Shown here one piece after another: positions 34,570-46,278 of a stretch of 64,000 bases of DNA (positions are counted from its first letter, which is position 1; each line of letters begins with the position of its first letter). The stretch is taken from positions 60,275,365 to 60,339,364 of the forward strand of contig OZ024934.1 in NCBI GenBank assembly GCA_964017235.1. The letters are read 5' to 3'. This DNA is from Sabellastarte sp. h YS-2021 (taxonomy: Eukaryota; Annelida; Polychaeta; Sabellida; Sabellidae). A program made the translations under genes and the position numbers. The notes beneath the pieces are model-generated. The model did not search any database and was not told the origin of the DNA. It was given only the letters and a program-made list of their open reading frames with translations.

Positions 34570-36700
34570 TTTTATCTCCGATAACTCTGCGTCCGTTCGT
34601 CACATTTTTACAAAAGCCTTTCTATCTCTTAAAATATAGCTAGAGCTTCCAAATTTGCAGGATAAATTCATCATTGGAAAAACTTGCCTGGGAATCTTTT
34701 TCGGCTGATTCGGAAAAACAAGATGGCCGCCACGGGTGTTAACAAGATGGCTGCCATGTTTTTTTTTTCAGGTGTTCTGCCATGGGTTTTTTTTTTCGTT
34801 GATTTAGATGGCTGCCATAAGTGTGTAGTTGGACTTTTATACAGCCTAAGAATAGCCTGCTTGATATTTTTCAGACCAAGGTCCATAGCTAAGTGAGTAA
34901 TAGCAATGGTGGCTACTTTCAGTAAAGTGCTCATAACTCCAAAACGACTGCATTTAGAGCATTTCTGTAAAATATGTTGTTCAGCTACTTTCTCCATGCC
35001 TACAAGATGGTACCATTTTTAGGGGTCTATCATGATAGCTAAGTGAGTAATAGCTATTTTCAGTTTTTAACAATGACCAAAATGAGTAAGTTGCTTTTAT
35101 CTTTGTAACTGTTACTTACAATATTGGTCTCAAATATGTTGTTGAACAATTCCTTCATGTACTATATCATGGTGAGGTTTCCAAGGTGTAGCACCATAGC
35201 TAGCCGAGTAATAGCTACACTAACTTTAACATTTGACCATTCAGCAAGTCACTTATAACTCAAAAACTATTGAATATAGAGGATTTTTGTCAAATATGTT
35301 GTTTATCTACTTTTTGATGTACTGTGTCGTGGTGAATTTTCAGAGTTGTAAGTCCATAGCTAACTGAGTAATAGCTACTTTTAAATTTCTTAATTTCAAC
35401 ATTGAATAAATCACTTATACCTCCAAAACTATTGAATTTAGGGAATTATTGTCAAATAGGTTAATCGGTTACTTTTTAATGTTCTGTGTCGTGAAAAAGT
35501 TTCAGAGCTGTATTTCCATAGCTAACTGAGTAATGGCTACTTTGAATTTCAACAATGACTAAATCACTTATAACTCCAAAACTATTAAATTTAGAGAATT
35601 ATTGTCAAATATGTTGTTCACTTACTATTTGATGTACTGTGTCATGGGAAATTTTCACAGCTGTATCTCCATAGCTACCTGAGTAATAGCTACTTTGAGG
35701 GTTTCCATTGAGTAAATCACCTTTAACAGCAAAACTGTTGAATTTAGAGGATTTTTTTCAAATATGTTCTTCACCTACTTTTTGATGTACTGTGAAATGG
35801 CAAATTCTGAGAGCTGTAGGTCCATAGCTAACCGAGTAATAGCTACTTTAATGGTTCTCCATTGAGTAAATCACTTATAACAGCAAAACTGTTGAATTTA
35901 AAGGATTTTTCTCAGATATGTTGTTTAGCTACTTTTTCATGTACTGTGTAATGGCAAATTTTGAGACCTGTAAGTCCATAACTAACTGAGTAATAGCTAC
36001 TTTGATGGTTCTCCATTGAGTAAATCACTTATAACAGCAAAACTATTAAATTTACAGGATTTTTGTCAAATATGTTGTTCATGTACTTTTTAATGTTCTG
36101 TGTCATGGCAAAGTTTCAGAGCTGTAGATCCATAGCTAACTGAGTAATAGCTACTTTCATGGTTTTCCATTGAGTAAATCGCTTATCACAGCAAAACTGT
36201 TGAATTTAAAGGATTTTTGTCAAATATGTTGTTCACCTACTTTTTGATATATTGTGTAATGGCAAATTTTGAGACCTGTAGGTCCATAGCTAACTGAGTA
36301 ATAGCTACTTTGATTTTTGCGGAAAATGAAAAAGTCTTAATATCTTGAAAACTGTAAGAGATAGAGCGATTTTGAGTGAATTTTTGACCCGCAGGGTAGT
36401 ACATGAGTATACTATGCAAAAGGGAAAAATCCAATTTTCGCCACTTTTGGCGGCTATCTTGGATTTTTAGCAGAAAATAAACATTGAAAATATCTTCAAA
36501 ATGGTAACAGACAGAGCCATTTCGAGCGAATTTTTGACCCACGGGGTAGTACAACAGTATTCTGTGCCTAGGGGAAAAATGTCATCTTGGATTTTAGCGG
36601 AAAATGAAAAATTGTGAATATCTCGGAAAAGGTACTTCCTCCCCTTTAATGCTCAGCGGGAGATACACACCACGGCAGTGGTCTTGTTTTATTTAAAATC
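34570..36700 (-). mobile_element. Old inverted composite element: 150-bp satellite plus 169-like units
   Basis: Read on the minus strand from 36,700. A piece of the family-1 head comes first (CACTGCCGTGGTGTGTATCTC, GAGCATTAAAGG), then two degenerate 169-type units (36,320-36,600). About ten units of a ~153-bp repeat follow (36,300-34,870), each carrying in plus orientation CCATAGCTAACTGAGTAATAG, with starts near 35,351, 35,514, 35,667, 35,821, 35,972, 36,128 and 36,280. The core matches the inverse of the family-3 core. The far end (34,600-34,870) has three copies of a GATGGC(C/T)GCCA motif. Unit divergence shows it is older than the family-1 copies. Confidence 0.65.
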
Positions 36701-37107
36701 TCATAGGACTCGACCAATTAAAAAAATTTTTGGAAATATTTTTACTGATTTAACAAATGCCACACAAGAAAGAGGAAGAGCAGGATTACTACAGCATCTT
36801 GGGAGGAAGACTCCTGATTTAACTTTGGTCTTCCAGTGAAATCCTGAGTAATCTTCATGTGCATATGGGTGACCTTTAAGCCTTTATGTGTGACCTTTAG
36901 TCCCAGGGCTGTAGCTACAGTTAACTGTATGAAAATCCAGCATGGCCTGGGCTCTAGGCTCCATGGTGATGCCAAGGGAATGAGATCAGGGTGATATCCA
37001 GGGGGATCCGCCATGAGCCTGGGATAAACCAAGGACCATCGAAAGCATTATTCAAATATATCAACATTTCTTCTCCTCTCCCTGGAGTGGCAGAACACAG
37101 GAAGTGT

Positions 37108-37280
37108 TCATCCAGGCACAGTAGGGCGTGGGGGCTTCCCAGGATAGTCCTGCTCCAGGATGGTCCTTGATAGTGGAATAGGGGTATTAGTCAGGCTGCC
37201 TTTGGTGATGTAAATTGTCTCAGTAAAAAGAGTTTTGTGGGGTATTTTTCTGTCTGGGAGGGAATATAAGGGAACAGTTT
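37108..37280 (-). CDS. Gene B, last coding exon (unrecognised protein)
   Basis: Minus strand: strong acceptor TTTGTTTTTCTCTGTGTAG directly above 37,280. The exon starts with two bases completing a split codon (phase 1), then 56 codons and TGA at 37,108-37,110. The peptide is Pro/Thr-rich with aromatic residues: it starts TVPLYSLPDRKIPHK, has TIYITKGSLTNTPIP in the middle and ends EQDYPGKPPRPTVPG. The phase matches the donor at 46,587, which leaves one base (G), making GAA (Glu) at the junction. Below the stop, an AATAAA at 36,688-36,693 (minus) could end the transcript, at the edge of the inverted composite repeat. No domain recognised. Confidence 0.6.
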
Positions 37281-38939
37281 CTACACAGAGAAAAACAAAG
37301 CCATTACTTCACTTAATAAACCAACCTGTTGCAGGTCAGATTCAGTAAGTACAGCTCATAAAACAATTACTATCTTCTATTTTCAGGGCTTTTAATGCTC
37401 CTGTTCACACACTTTTAAGTTTTCATTTCTTGAATGTGTATTTGAAAGCTATCTTATATGTCTTATATTTCTCATATACTGAACTGCCTATAAAATAATC
37501 TGAAGGGAAAAAAACTGGAAATAAAAACTAACTATTCACACCAAAACACACTGGGGTATATACATTTACAGATATAAAGTCTGTCCGAAAAAAGGTAATA
37601 CCATTTAATATCCAGTAAAAATTTAATACCTAAGGCGAGGAATGCTTTTAAATACCACACAAAATACAGAACATAAGAAGTTGAAATACAGAGTTCTAAT
37701 CAATCATCAAATCAGTCTTGAATCTTAATGGCTATACTCTGAAAAATTGCACTGAGAAATTGAGAAGTATGAGAATACAATCTTTTGGTGCAGTGAAAGC
37801 TCTTACTCAGTCCAACCTTTGTAACAGCACTGCACGTTTATTTAGTAATAACATTCTATACCATGTACATTGTATATTGTAGAAACTATAACTTGTTAAA
37901 AATCTCAAACTGTACATGACATACCAACACGTATATATATTTTTGTCTAGCTACAGGTTCAGTTTTGTTCACTTGCCAAAGTAATTTAAATCAAACTAGG
38001 TTAAACCAACCTAGTCATCATCAGCCTATTTCAATGATTTATTGGTCAAAAAGTTCTGATCTCATAGAGTTCCCCACAAAATTTCTGTTGCAGTACCTCA
38101 AAAATGAAAAATATTAACCTGTCTTGGCACTTCTATGTCAGAGTTCAATGTTTGTAGCTTTTTAATTAACCTTCGCTTTCACAGACATAACCAGACACAA
38201 CAATTCTTAAGAGTAACTTTGTAAAAGCATTAGTTCAAAGGAGGGCATTTTTAACATGAGTAAACAAACATCGCACAATGATCTTCAGAATTCCAGAGAG
38301 AAGTTAGAAATATCCAATTAGCAACACTCTCATGGAGAAAAAAAGGGTACTGATAGTGAGCAGTTAGAACTTATAAGAATAGCAATCAGAAATCTGATGG
38401 GAAGAGTGAAGATTAACTGCCTCTGTGTCAAAACTGCTATATAATCTAGCAGAGAGTGAAAAAGAAAGAGTGAATCTTTGATAAACTTGTCATTCTGCTA
38501 AAAGGCAAATTAAGAAATACTCAAGTCAGCAGGTGTTCCATATATATATATATTAGAACATATGTAACAAGAGCACTTGGACTATGCATACCTCTGCCAA
38601 GGCCAAACACCTCCAATAATGCTTGTGATTGTAATGATAAACAAGACTTCATTAGAACTGTACTGTGTCACTAGCTTCAGTTATAGACTGAACCAGATGA
38701 AATACGAATGCCCACACATTATGCTAAATTATCATAGTTGGTTGACTGGCATTATTTTTACAGACCAACTTTAAGGACTGAGCCATAGTTAGATCCCACC
38801 TTGTTGAAAAATATGACCCAAATCCGATGTACAGTTTTTAACTTAAGCACACAGGCATTTTGTGACACAGCAAACAAATGAGCTCATTTCCTAATCCTGT
38901 GGAGTGTACCGTAATCTAACCTTGCAGTTCTTCATATCC
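37281..38939. other. Intron of gene B, mostly featureless
   Basis: AT-rich, low-copy. From about 38,568 the phrase AACAAGAGCACTTGG...CTCTGCCAAGGCC resembles the start of another small non-autonomous element (compare AACAAGAGGG of family 4), but I cannot find its end. Confidence 0.4.
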
Positions 38940-39920
38940 ATAATAAAAATAGCATTAGAGATGCCCGTACGCCACAGCCCTGGGAGACAATTTTATTATT
39001 TTTGACACCATGAGATTGCAGAAGAGGTGACACAAAAAGACCATGAGACTTTCACAGCAAAAAAGGGTCAGTTATACAAAGATTCAAATAACGTTGAAGT
39101 AGAGAAAATAACATTTAAGAGAGAAAATGTATGCAAAGATAAAGTATTAAAACAAGGAAATTCAATAGCAAGATAACAGCATTAATCCGTGAACTACAAA
39201 TTATCTAGCTGTAAAATTTATTAATCGAAGTATAGCTGTCCATGGAAAGAGCACACTTCAGTAAAAGTTCATACAAGAAACTGGGGTCATGAGACCCCAA
39301 CAAGTGGGTTGTGCAATTGGTACTAGGGATATGGTGCCAGATGTATGCAACAGGATAGCATAGCTTGAAATTTCAAAATAGTGCTGCGTGCCGTCCTTCA
39401 ACTCTGTCAAGTTTGAAATCAATCAGTGGAAGTATCTTTGAGTTAGAATCCGGAAACAAAAATGTTGATATACATGCACATGACCACACAAATGGATTTT
39501 CACATGACCAGACAGACGGACGGACACCAATTTCAAAAATAACTTTGCCCAAGCGGTGTTCTCTAACCCTGGTTTCAAAATGATCGGTAGAAGCAACTTC
39601 AAGTTATAGTCCGCATAATATGGACAGATGTGTGCACGCCATAAAAAGGCAAATGGACGGATATCAATTTGAAAAGTTACCTAGCCCTGGTCAGCGTACC
39701 CAATCACCCTGTTATGTTTCAAATCGATCGAACAAAGGGTCTTCAAGTTACAGTCCGAAAACCAAAATATTTCAGATTAGCACACCCCCAAAACAGACAT
39801 ATGAACAGACACCAATTGCAAAAGCAACCAAGCCCTAGTGGTGTCCAATCACCCTGTTAAGGTTCAAACTGAGTGGACAAAGCGTCTTCAAGTTATAGGC
39901 TGTAAACCAAAATATTTTAG
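38940..39920 (+). mobile_element. Non-autonomous element with ~160-bp repeats
   Basis: The first part (38,940-39,280) is similar to 49,530-49,870: GCATTAGAGATGC.CG, ACACCATGAGA, AAGATAAAGTATTAAAACAAG, TAAAATTTATTAAT. The second part (39,380-39,920) has three worn units with GTCAAGTTTGAA.TC, GAGTTA.A.TCCGGAAAC and GACAGACGGACGGACACC, related to the family-4 core. The element ends are not defined. Short frames here are not genes. Confidence 0.5.
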
Positions 39921-41180
39921 AAGAGTGCAAGCCCAAAATGGGTAATTATAAAATGGAGAGCTGCGCAGTGAACAAAAATGTATCTCTGCGCATTTGTGTG
40001 AGTCCATTAAAGAGAAATAAATGTCCACTGTTCCATTCTGTGAACAAGAATGTGCAATATAACCTCAAAATTAAATTTGAAAACAAACACAAGCAATCAG
40101 TGCCCGTGAATGTTTTGCTCTGTGTGTTTTGAGTTTTAGAGAAGAAGTAACAGAAGGACACAAAGTTGTGCCCTGCAAATGGTATTCAGAAGGAAAGTAA
40201 CAAGGTTTGGGTGAAAAAGAAGGTTAAAAACATGTTCAAAGAAAATACTGCAAACACAATAGTTTTCGAGTTACAACTGATTTACTCAACAGTGAGAATG
40301 TCACAGTAGCTTTTGCTCAGCTATGCAATCAGTTAAAGGGCTGCAATTTTAATATGGTATAGCTCAAGCAAAAGTAGGTAAATAACATATTTAAAGAAAT
40401 ACTGTAAATGAAACAGTTTTCAAGTTACAACTGATTTACTCAACAGTGAGACCTTGAAAGTAGCTATTACTCAGCTATGCAAGGAGCTAGAGGTTTGAAA
40501 TTTTACTATTTTATAGCTGACCCAAAAATACGTTAACAATTTATTTAAACAAAATACTGTAAATGCAATAGTTTTCAAGTTACAACCAATTTAACTGAAC
40601 AGTGAAAATCTAAAAGTAGCTATTGCTCAGCTATGCCATGAGCTACAGGTCTACAAATTATTTTAAAAATTCATAAAAAAAATAACTAGAGGATCACTTG
40701 CAAAAAAAAAAAGATAATAGCAAAAACAAAGCGTCCCGAAAAGGATATAAAGGTCAGTGCTAAAGTATTAAGAAAATGCTTCGTTTCTAGCCTTATACTG
40801 TTGTGGCAACCAAAGTCAGCGCAGTCTGCTCTATCTAGCACGGTTTTCACGATATAAGCATTTTTGTGTTTCGTAAAAAATTCGGAAATTCAAAATGGCC
40901 GCTATATTTGGCGAGACAAAAATATTTTGAAAATTGGCATGGCTACTCTGCAGAGATATCCAGCAGGTCAAAAATTTTGTTGAGTTCACTCCATCTAGCA
41001 CGGTTTTCGAGATATAAGCATTTTTGTGTTTTGCAAAAACTTTGAAAATTCAAAACGGCCACCATTTTTGGGGAGACAAAAATTTTTGACAAGACCACTG
41101 CCGCGGTGTGTATCTCCCGCCGAGCATTAAAGGAGAAGAACTAGCTTTTCCCAGATATTCACAATTTTTCATTTTCGTGT

Positions 41181-42519
41181 GTGAAAGCTCTTCCAAAAGT
41201 AGGTGAATGAGTTATTTGAGAAAAATTGGCTATCTGCAATACTATTAAGAGATAATTCACATTTACTCCTTTTGAGTAGGTGAGTAATTACCTACGGGTC
41301 TGGAACTTCACCAAAAAGTTCTCCCAAAAGTAGATGAATGAGTTATTTGATAAAAATTGGGTATCCCCAATACTTTTAGAGATAATTCGCATTTACTCAT
41401 TTTGAGTAGGCGAAAAATTACCTATGGGTCTGAAACTTCACCAAGTGAAAACTCTCCTAAAAGTAGGTGAACGAGTTATTTGAGAAAAATTGGCTATCTG
41501 CAATACTTTTAGAGATAATTCACATTTACTCTTTTTGAGGAGATGAGTAATTAGCTATGGGTCTGAAACTTCACCATGTGAAAGCTCTCCCACAAGTAGA
41601 TGAATGAGTATTTGATAAAAATTGGGTATCCGCAATACTTTTAGAGATAATTCACATTTACTCATTTTGAGTAGGTGAATAATTAGCTATGGGTCTGAAA
41701 CTTCACCATGTGAAAGCTCTCCCACAAGTAGATGAATGAGTATTCGATAAAAATTGGGTATCCGCAATACTTTTACAGATAATTAGCATTTACTCATTTT
41801 GAGTAGGTGAGTAATTAGCTACGGGTCTGAAACTTCACCAAGTGAAAGCTCTCCCAAAAGTAGGTGAATGAGTTATTTGAGAAAAATTGGCTATCTGCAA
41901 TACTTTTAGAGATAATTCGCATTTACTCATTTTGAGTAGTTGAGTAATTAGCTATGGGTCTGAAACTTCAACAAGTGAAAGCTCTCCCAAAAGTAGGTGA
42001 ATGATTTATTTGAGAAAAATTGGCTATCTGCAATACTTTTAGAGATAATTCGCATTTACTCATTTTGAGTAGTTGAGTAATTAGCTATGGGTCTGAAACT
42101 TCAACAAGTGAAAGCTCTCCCAAAAGTAGGTGAATGATTTATTTGAGAAAAATTGGCTATCTGCAATACTTTTAGAGATAATTCGCATTTACTCATTTTG
42201 AGTAGGTGAGTAATTAGCTATGGGTCTGAAACTTCACCATGTGAAAGCTCTCTCACAAGTAGATGAATGAGTTATTTGAGAAAAATTGGCTATCTGCAAT
42301 ACTTTTAAGAGATAATTCGCATTTACTCATTTTGAGTAGGTGAGTAATTATCTACGGGTCTGAAGCTTCACCATGTGGAAGCTCTGCCAAAAGTAGATGA
42401 ATGAGTTATTTGATAAAAATTGGGTATCCGCAATAGTTTTAGAGATAATTAGCATTTACTCATTTTGAGTAGGTGAATAATTAGCTACGGGTCTGAAACT
42501 TCACAGAGTGAAAGCTCTT
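41181..42519 (+). repeat. 133-bp satellite array (copy 3, ~10 units)
   Basis: Same unit as the 8-19 kb arrays with more substitutions. It breaks off in GTGAAAGCTCTTTGGGATAGC, joining a 169-type unit, the same junction as at 56,095. Confidence 0.95.
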
Positions 42520-43296
42520 TGGGATAGCTGCCCTGCAGAGATACCCTGAAGATCAAAAATTTCGTCGAAATCATTCTATGTAGCACGGTTTTCGAGATAT
42601 TAGCATTTTTGTGTTTTGCAATTTTTGCGCAAAAATTCGAAAATTCAAAATGGCCGCCATTTTTGGTAAGACAATTTTTTTTTGAAAATTGGCATGGCTA
42701 CTCTGCAGAGATACCCTACAGGTCAAAAATTTCGTCGAAATCACGCTATCTAGCAGGCTTTTCGAGATATAAGCATTTTTATGTTTTGCAATTTTTGCGA
42801 AAAATTCGAAAATTCAAAATGGCTGCCATTTTTGGAGAGACAAAATTTTTTTGAAAATAGGCATGGCTACTCTGCAAAGATACCCTGTGGGTCAAAAATT
42901 TCGTCGAAATCACTCTATCTAGCAGGGTTTTCGAGATATAAGCATTTTTATGTTTTGCAATTTTTGCGAAAAATTCGAAAATTCAAAATGGCCGCCATTT
43001 TTTGAGAGACAATTTTTTTTTTTTTGAAAATTGGCATGGCTACTCTGCAGAGATACCCTGTGGGTCAAAAATTTCGTCGAAATCGCTCTATCTAGCAGGG
43101 TTTTCGAGATATAAGCATTTTTATGTTTTGCAATTTTTGCGAAAAATTCGAAAATTCAAAATGGCCGCCATTTTTGGCGAGACAAAATTTTTTTGAAAAC
43201 TGGCATGGCTACTCTGCAGAGATACCCAGTGAGTCAAACATTTCGTCGAAATCGCTATCTAGCACGGTTTTCGAGATATAAGCATTTTTGTGTTTT
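42520..43296 (+). repeat. 169-bp tandem repeat array (copy 3, ~4.6 units)
   Basis: Units share the AAAATGGCCGCCATTTT, CTGCAGAGATACCCTG and GAGATATAAGC blocks. CTAGCAGGG(C/T)TTTCG variants predominate here. Confidence 0.95.
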
Positions 43297-43323
43297 CTTT
43301 ATTTGGAAAATTCATAATGATTA

Positions 43324-44975
43324 ACTAGATTGGGCCAACTCAGCGCCAACATATCCCCAGACAGGTCATCACTCATGCCACAGGTTTTGATCGGGAATTT
43401 TTTATTTAATCCAATTGTTGTATGCCATAAATATTGGGAAAAGTTATATGAACTTCAGCACATCAATCTACTAAGTTTATATCTTCCCAAGGAAGATGGT
43501 GTATCCCCAGACGTCGAATACATAACTCAACAGATCATATTTTCAATCTTCCTGCAATGATAACTCTGAACCTATTTTCAAAGTATTTAAATGATTGATG
43601 ATTGAATGTCCATTCTAAATTAATAATCTCAAAAGAGCATATCTGTTTCTATATTTGTTGACAAATAAAATATTATTTTTAACTCAACTCATCATACTTT
43701 TCAATCTTCCTGCAAAGGGTAACTCTGAACCTATTTTCAAAGTATTTAAATGATTGATGATTGAATGTCCATTCTAAATTCATAATTCCAAAAGCGTATC
43801 TCTGTTTCTATATTTGTTCACAAATAAAATATTATTTAAAAATCATATATTATTTATATTATTATTTTATTATATTATTTTTAGAATTTGCATTGTTTTT
43901 CAGTTATTCATTTCCTCAATTCCTATATATGTGGTCCATATATATGCAACCTAAATATGTGACACAATCTCAGTTCGGACTCCCTTTGTCTTAGATAATT
44001 AGATAATGAAGCAAACACCACCTCCCAGCCCCACCCCACCTCTCTCCCCTTCTCCACACCTCTCTCACTATTACAGAAGATCTGTATACCTTTGTTTATT
44101 TAGTGTCACTCAATAGCTGGAGGTCCCAGAGGTGGGTGGGGGATGGGGGGTGGGTCTACAAAGAGATGGAGTGCTGCAGCACAAATGGTAAACAAACACT
44201 TATAATATAAAAGGGGTAATCAAATACAAAAAGCTCAGTTAATCTTATCACTAAAATCAAATCAAATATATAAATAAGGAATGTCTATTAAAGGCCTAAA
44301 TTTTGGAGTACATACAAGAAAACATATTCATATATTCTCAGATGATATTTCACTTAGATGAGAGACATAGTTTGAAAGCTACAGTGCTTGAAGATGGCAA
44401 AAAGTCCTTAAATTGGGTCTCTGTGGGCAATTTTGAGATCTTAAGTCGGCCTAACAGGTAAACCTACAGCCTTTAAATTTTTCACAGACAAGGATTACAT
44501 ATAAGAGTTACATTTAGTGCAGTTTGAGACTCATCAGAATTAACACTTCCAAATTATAGGGCAAAATAAGTTAAAAATATAGGAAAAAAGTCCTAAGTGG
44601 GGTCTTCATGGGCCTCAAAGACAATTTTCTCCTCAACTTAAAGTCTTGATTTTCGGCACATGTACTAAGAATATATTAATGTGTTCTCAGGTAAAATTTG
44701 AGGCACATAAGCCTCATAGTTTGTGACCTAGAGGGCTCTAAGTGGCCAAAAGTGCAATTTCTGACCTTAAGGTGGCCATAAGTTCTTTATTATTGGGAGT
44801 TTAAGGTCACCTTAAAATAGGGATCTTCCTTTGGGCATCCTTAACATGTGTACCAAGTTTGAAAAAAAAATATTAATCCCTTTTTGAGTTATCGTGTACA
44901 CAAGGAAATTTCTACGGCGCCCGCGGCGCGACGGACCTGAATCCAATATATCCCCGACTTTCGTCTGGGGATATA
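43324..44975 (+). mobile_element. Family-2 Helentron-like element, complete
   Basis: 1,652 bp starting ACTAGATTGGGCC, with 5' motif ATATCCCCAGAC at 43,351-43,362. It ends ATATCCCC-GACTTTCG-TCTGGGGATATA, whose right arm is the inverse of the 5' motif. It sits in the AT palindrome of the family-1 tail. Flanks CATAATGATTA and ATTAATCATTAATT rejoin to the intact tail phrase seen at 16,597, 20,287 and 57,383 with no duplication. The interior has C-rich/G-rich blocks (44,010-44,150) and worn repeats with AAAAAGTCCT.AA.T.GGGTC. No coding capacity. Confidence 0.85.
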
Positions 44976-45748
44976 ATTAATCATTAATTACTCGGCCATT
45001 TCTTAACCAATCAAAGCCAAAATCTAATGATTTCCAGATTTTAATAGAATGAATGTATTTGCCAAGTTTCAGGTGAATTGATAAAATTCCTTTCAAGTTA
45101 TCATCCGGACAAGCTTCCCCATCGAAAAAAGACATTTTTGGTCATGTGACCTCTCTGATTGGTTGAAATATCACTGCAGCATATTCAAAAAAATTCCCCA
45201 AGGCTACTGCCTAAACCTGCCAAATTTGAAAAGAATCCGCCTAACGGTTACAGAGTTATAAGGAAAACAAAATGCGGAGCCGGCGGAGCCTGAAGGTCTC
45301 CCATACACAAACAAGCGTCCCGCAAGGGATGCTTAATTAAGAAAGATCCGGGCCTGATACTCACACAAGGTTATCTACTAGTGGACTAGTACATATATAC
45401 AATCTAAGAAAAAAATCCCTGAAATAGTCAATGAGAAAATAAGTGATTTAGAGTATGACTTCATGAATTTTAATGCATTAATAATTATTTAAAAAATAAT
45501 TAATACAAAAAAAATTAAGACAGATCCAGGTCTAATACTCACACAAGGTAATCTACTAATGGCCTAGTACATATATGCAAGATATGAGAACAATCCCTGC
45601 AATAGTGAATGAAGAAATTGCAAAGTTTTGACATTTTCACAATTTTGGTGGGGGTACCTGACTTGTAATGGCTCTGGGGAACAGACGAATGAACAGATCT
45701 GCATGCCTTGAATATTTTTTCATCCTCGATATTAATGTATCTTTTAAA

Positions 45749-46278
45749 ACAAGAGGGTCAAAGATGCCCCAAAAGGCGGGTTGCACAGACAGCAATAAGG
45801 TTAGCGACTGCTGTAATTAAATTTAGAAACAAGGAAAGAAATGTTAGGTCACCCAGTTAGGGCGATAGTGTTAGACGTGCTAAGAAATATAAAACTTGTA
45901 ATCTAGGTTACATAATTGTATCTATGCTATAAACAGACAAGTGAAAGGACGGAATTACGCCAATTTTGAAAGCAACTTGGCTATGATGATTATGTATCTC
46001 TATGTCAAGTTTGAATTCGATTGGACAAAGCATTTTTGAGTTAGAGTCCGGAAACAGAAATGTTGACGAACAGACAAATGGACATGAAACAGACAAACAA
46101 ACTGACAGAATTACACCAATTTCGAAAGGAACCTAGCTATGATGGTGATCTATCTCCCTGTCAAGTTTGAATTTGATCAGAGTCTGGAAATGAAAATGTG
46201 GACGGCCAGACAGACGGACAGACGGATGTCGGACACATCCATCTAATAGGCAGGTTGGTTACACGCAACCCACCTAAA
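45749..46278 (+). mobile_element. Family-4 small Helentron-like element, copy 1
   Basis: Starts (A)ACAAGAGGGTCAAAGATGCC with 5' motif GCGGGTTGC at 45,776-45,784. The core is about two units of CAAGTTTGAATTCGATTGG, GAGTTAGAGTCCGGAAAC and GACAGACGGACAG. The 3' end is a worn hairpin GCAGGTTG...CAACCCACC. It was inserted into the A-run of the family-3 3' part (TTTTAAAA / AACAGTATGTCTC); exact ends are ambiguous by a few A's. Confidence 0.75.

Larger units (their letters stand above)
40685..45335 (+). mobile_element. Family-1 Helentron-like element, copy 3 (interrupted by family 2)
   Basis: Head 40,685-41,180, 133-bp satellite 41,181-42,519 (~10 units, more divergent), 169-bp repeats 42,520-43,296, tail 43,297-43,323 plus 44,976-45,335. 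The 5' hairpin has lost one arm (GATAATAGCAAAAAC instead of GATAATG-TTTTTGCATAGC). Only two 9-bp GC-rich units remain. The 3' hairpin has loop GCAA, the reverse complement of the TTGC in other copies, and one stem change. No target duplication at the insertion into family 3. Confidence 0.85.

Noticed and set aside
44010-44150. C-rich and G-rich blocks as a CpG-type promoter or G-quadruplex regulator of the host
   Set aside because: They are part of family 2 (also at 59,210-59,380) and almost lack CpG; nothing points to host regulation.
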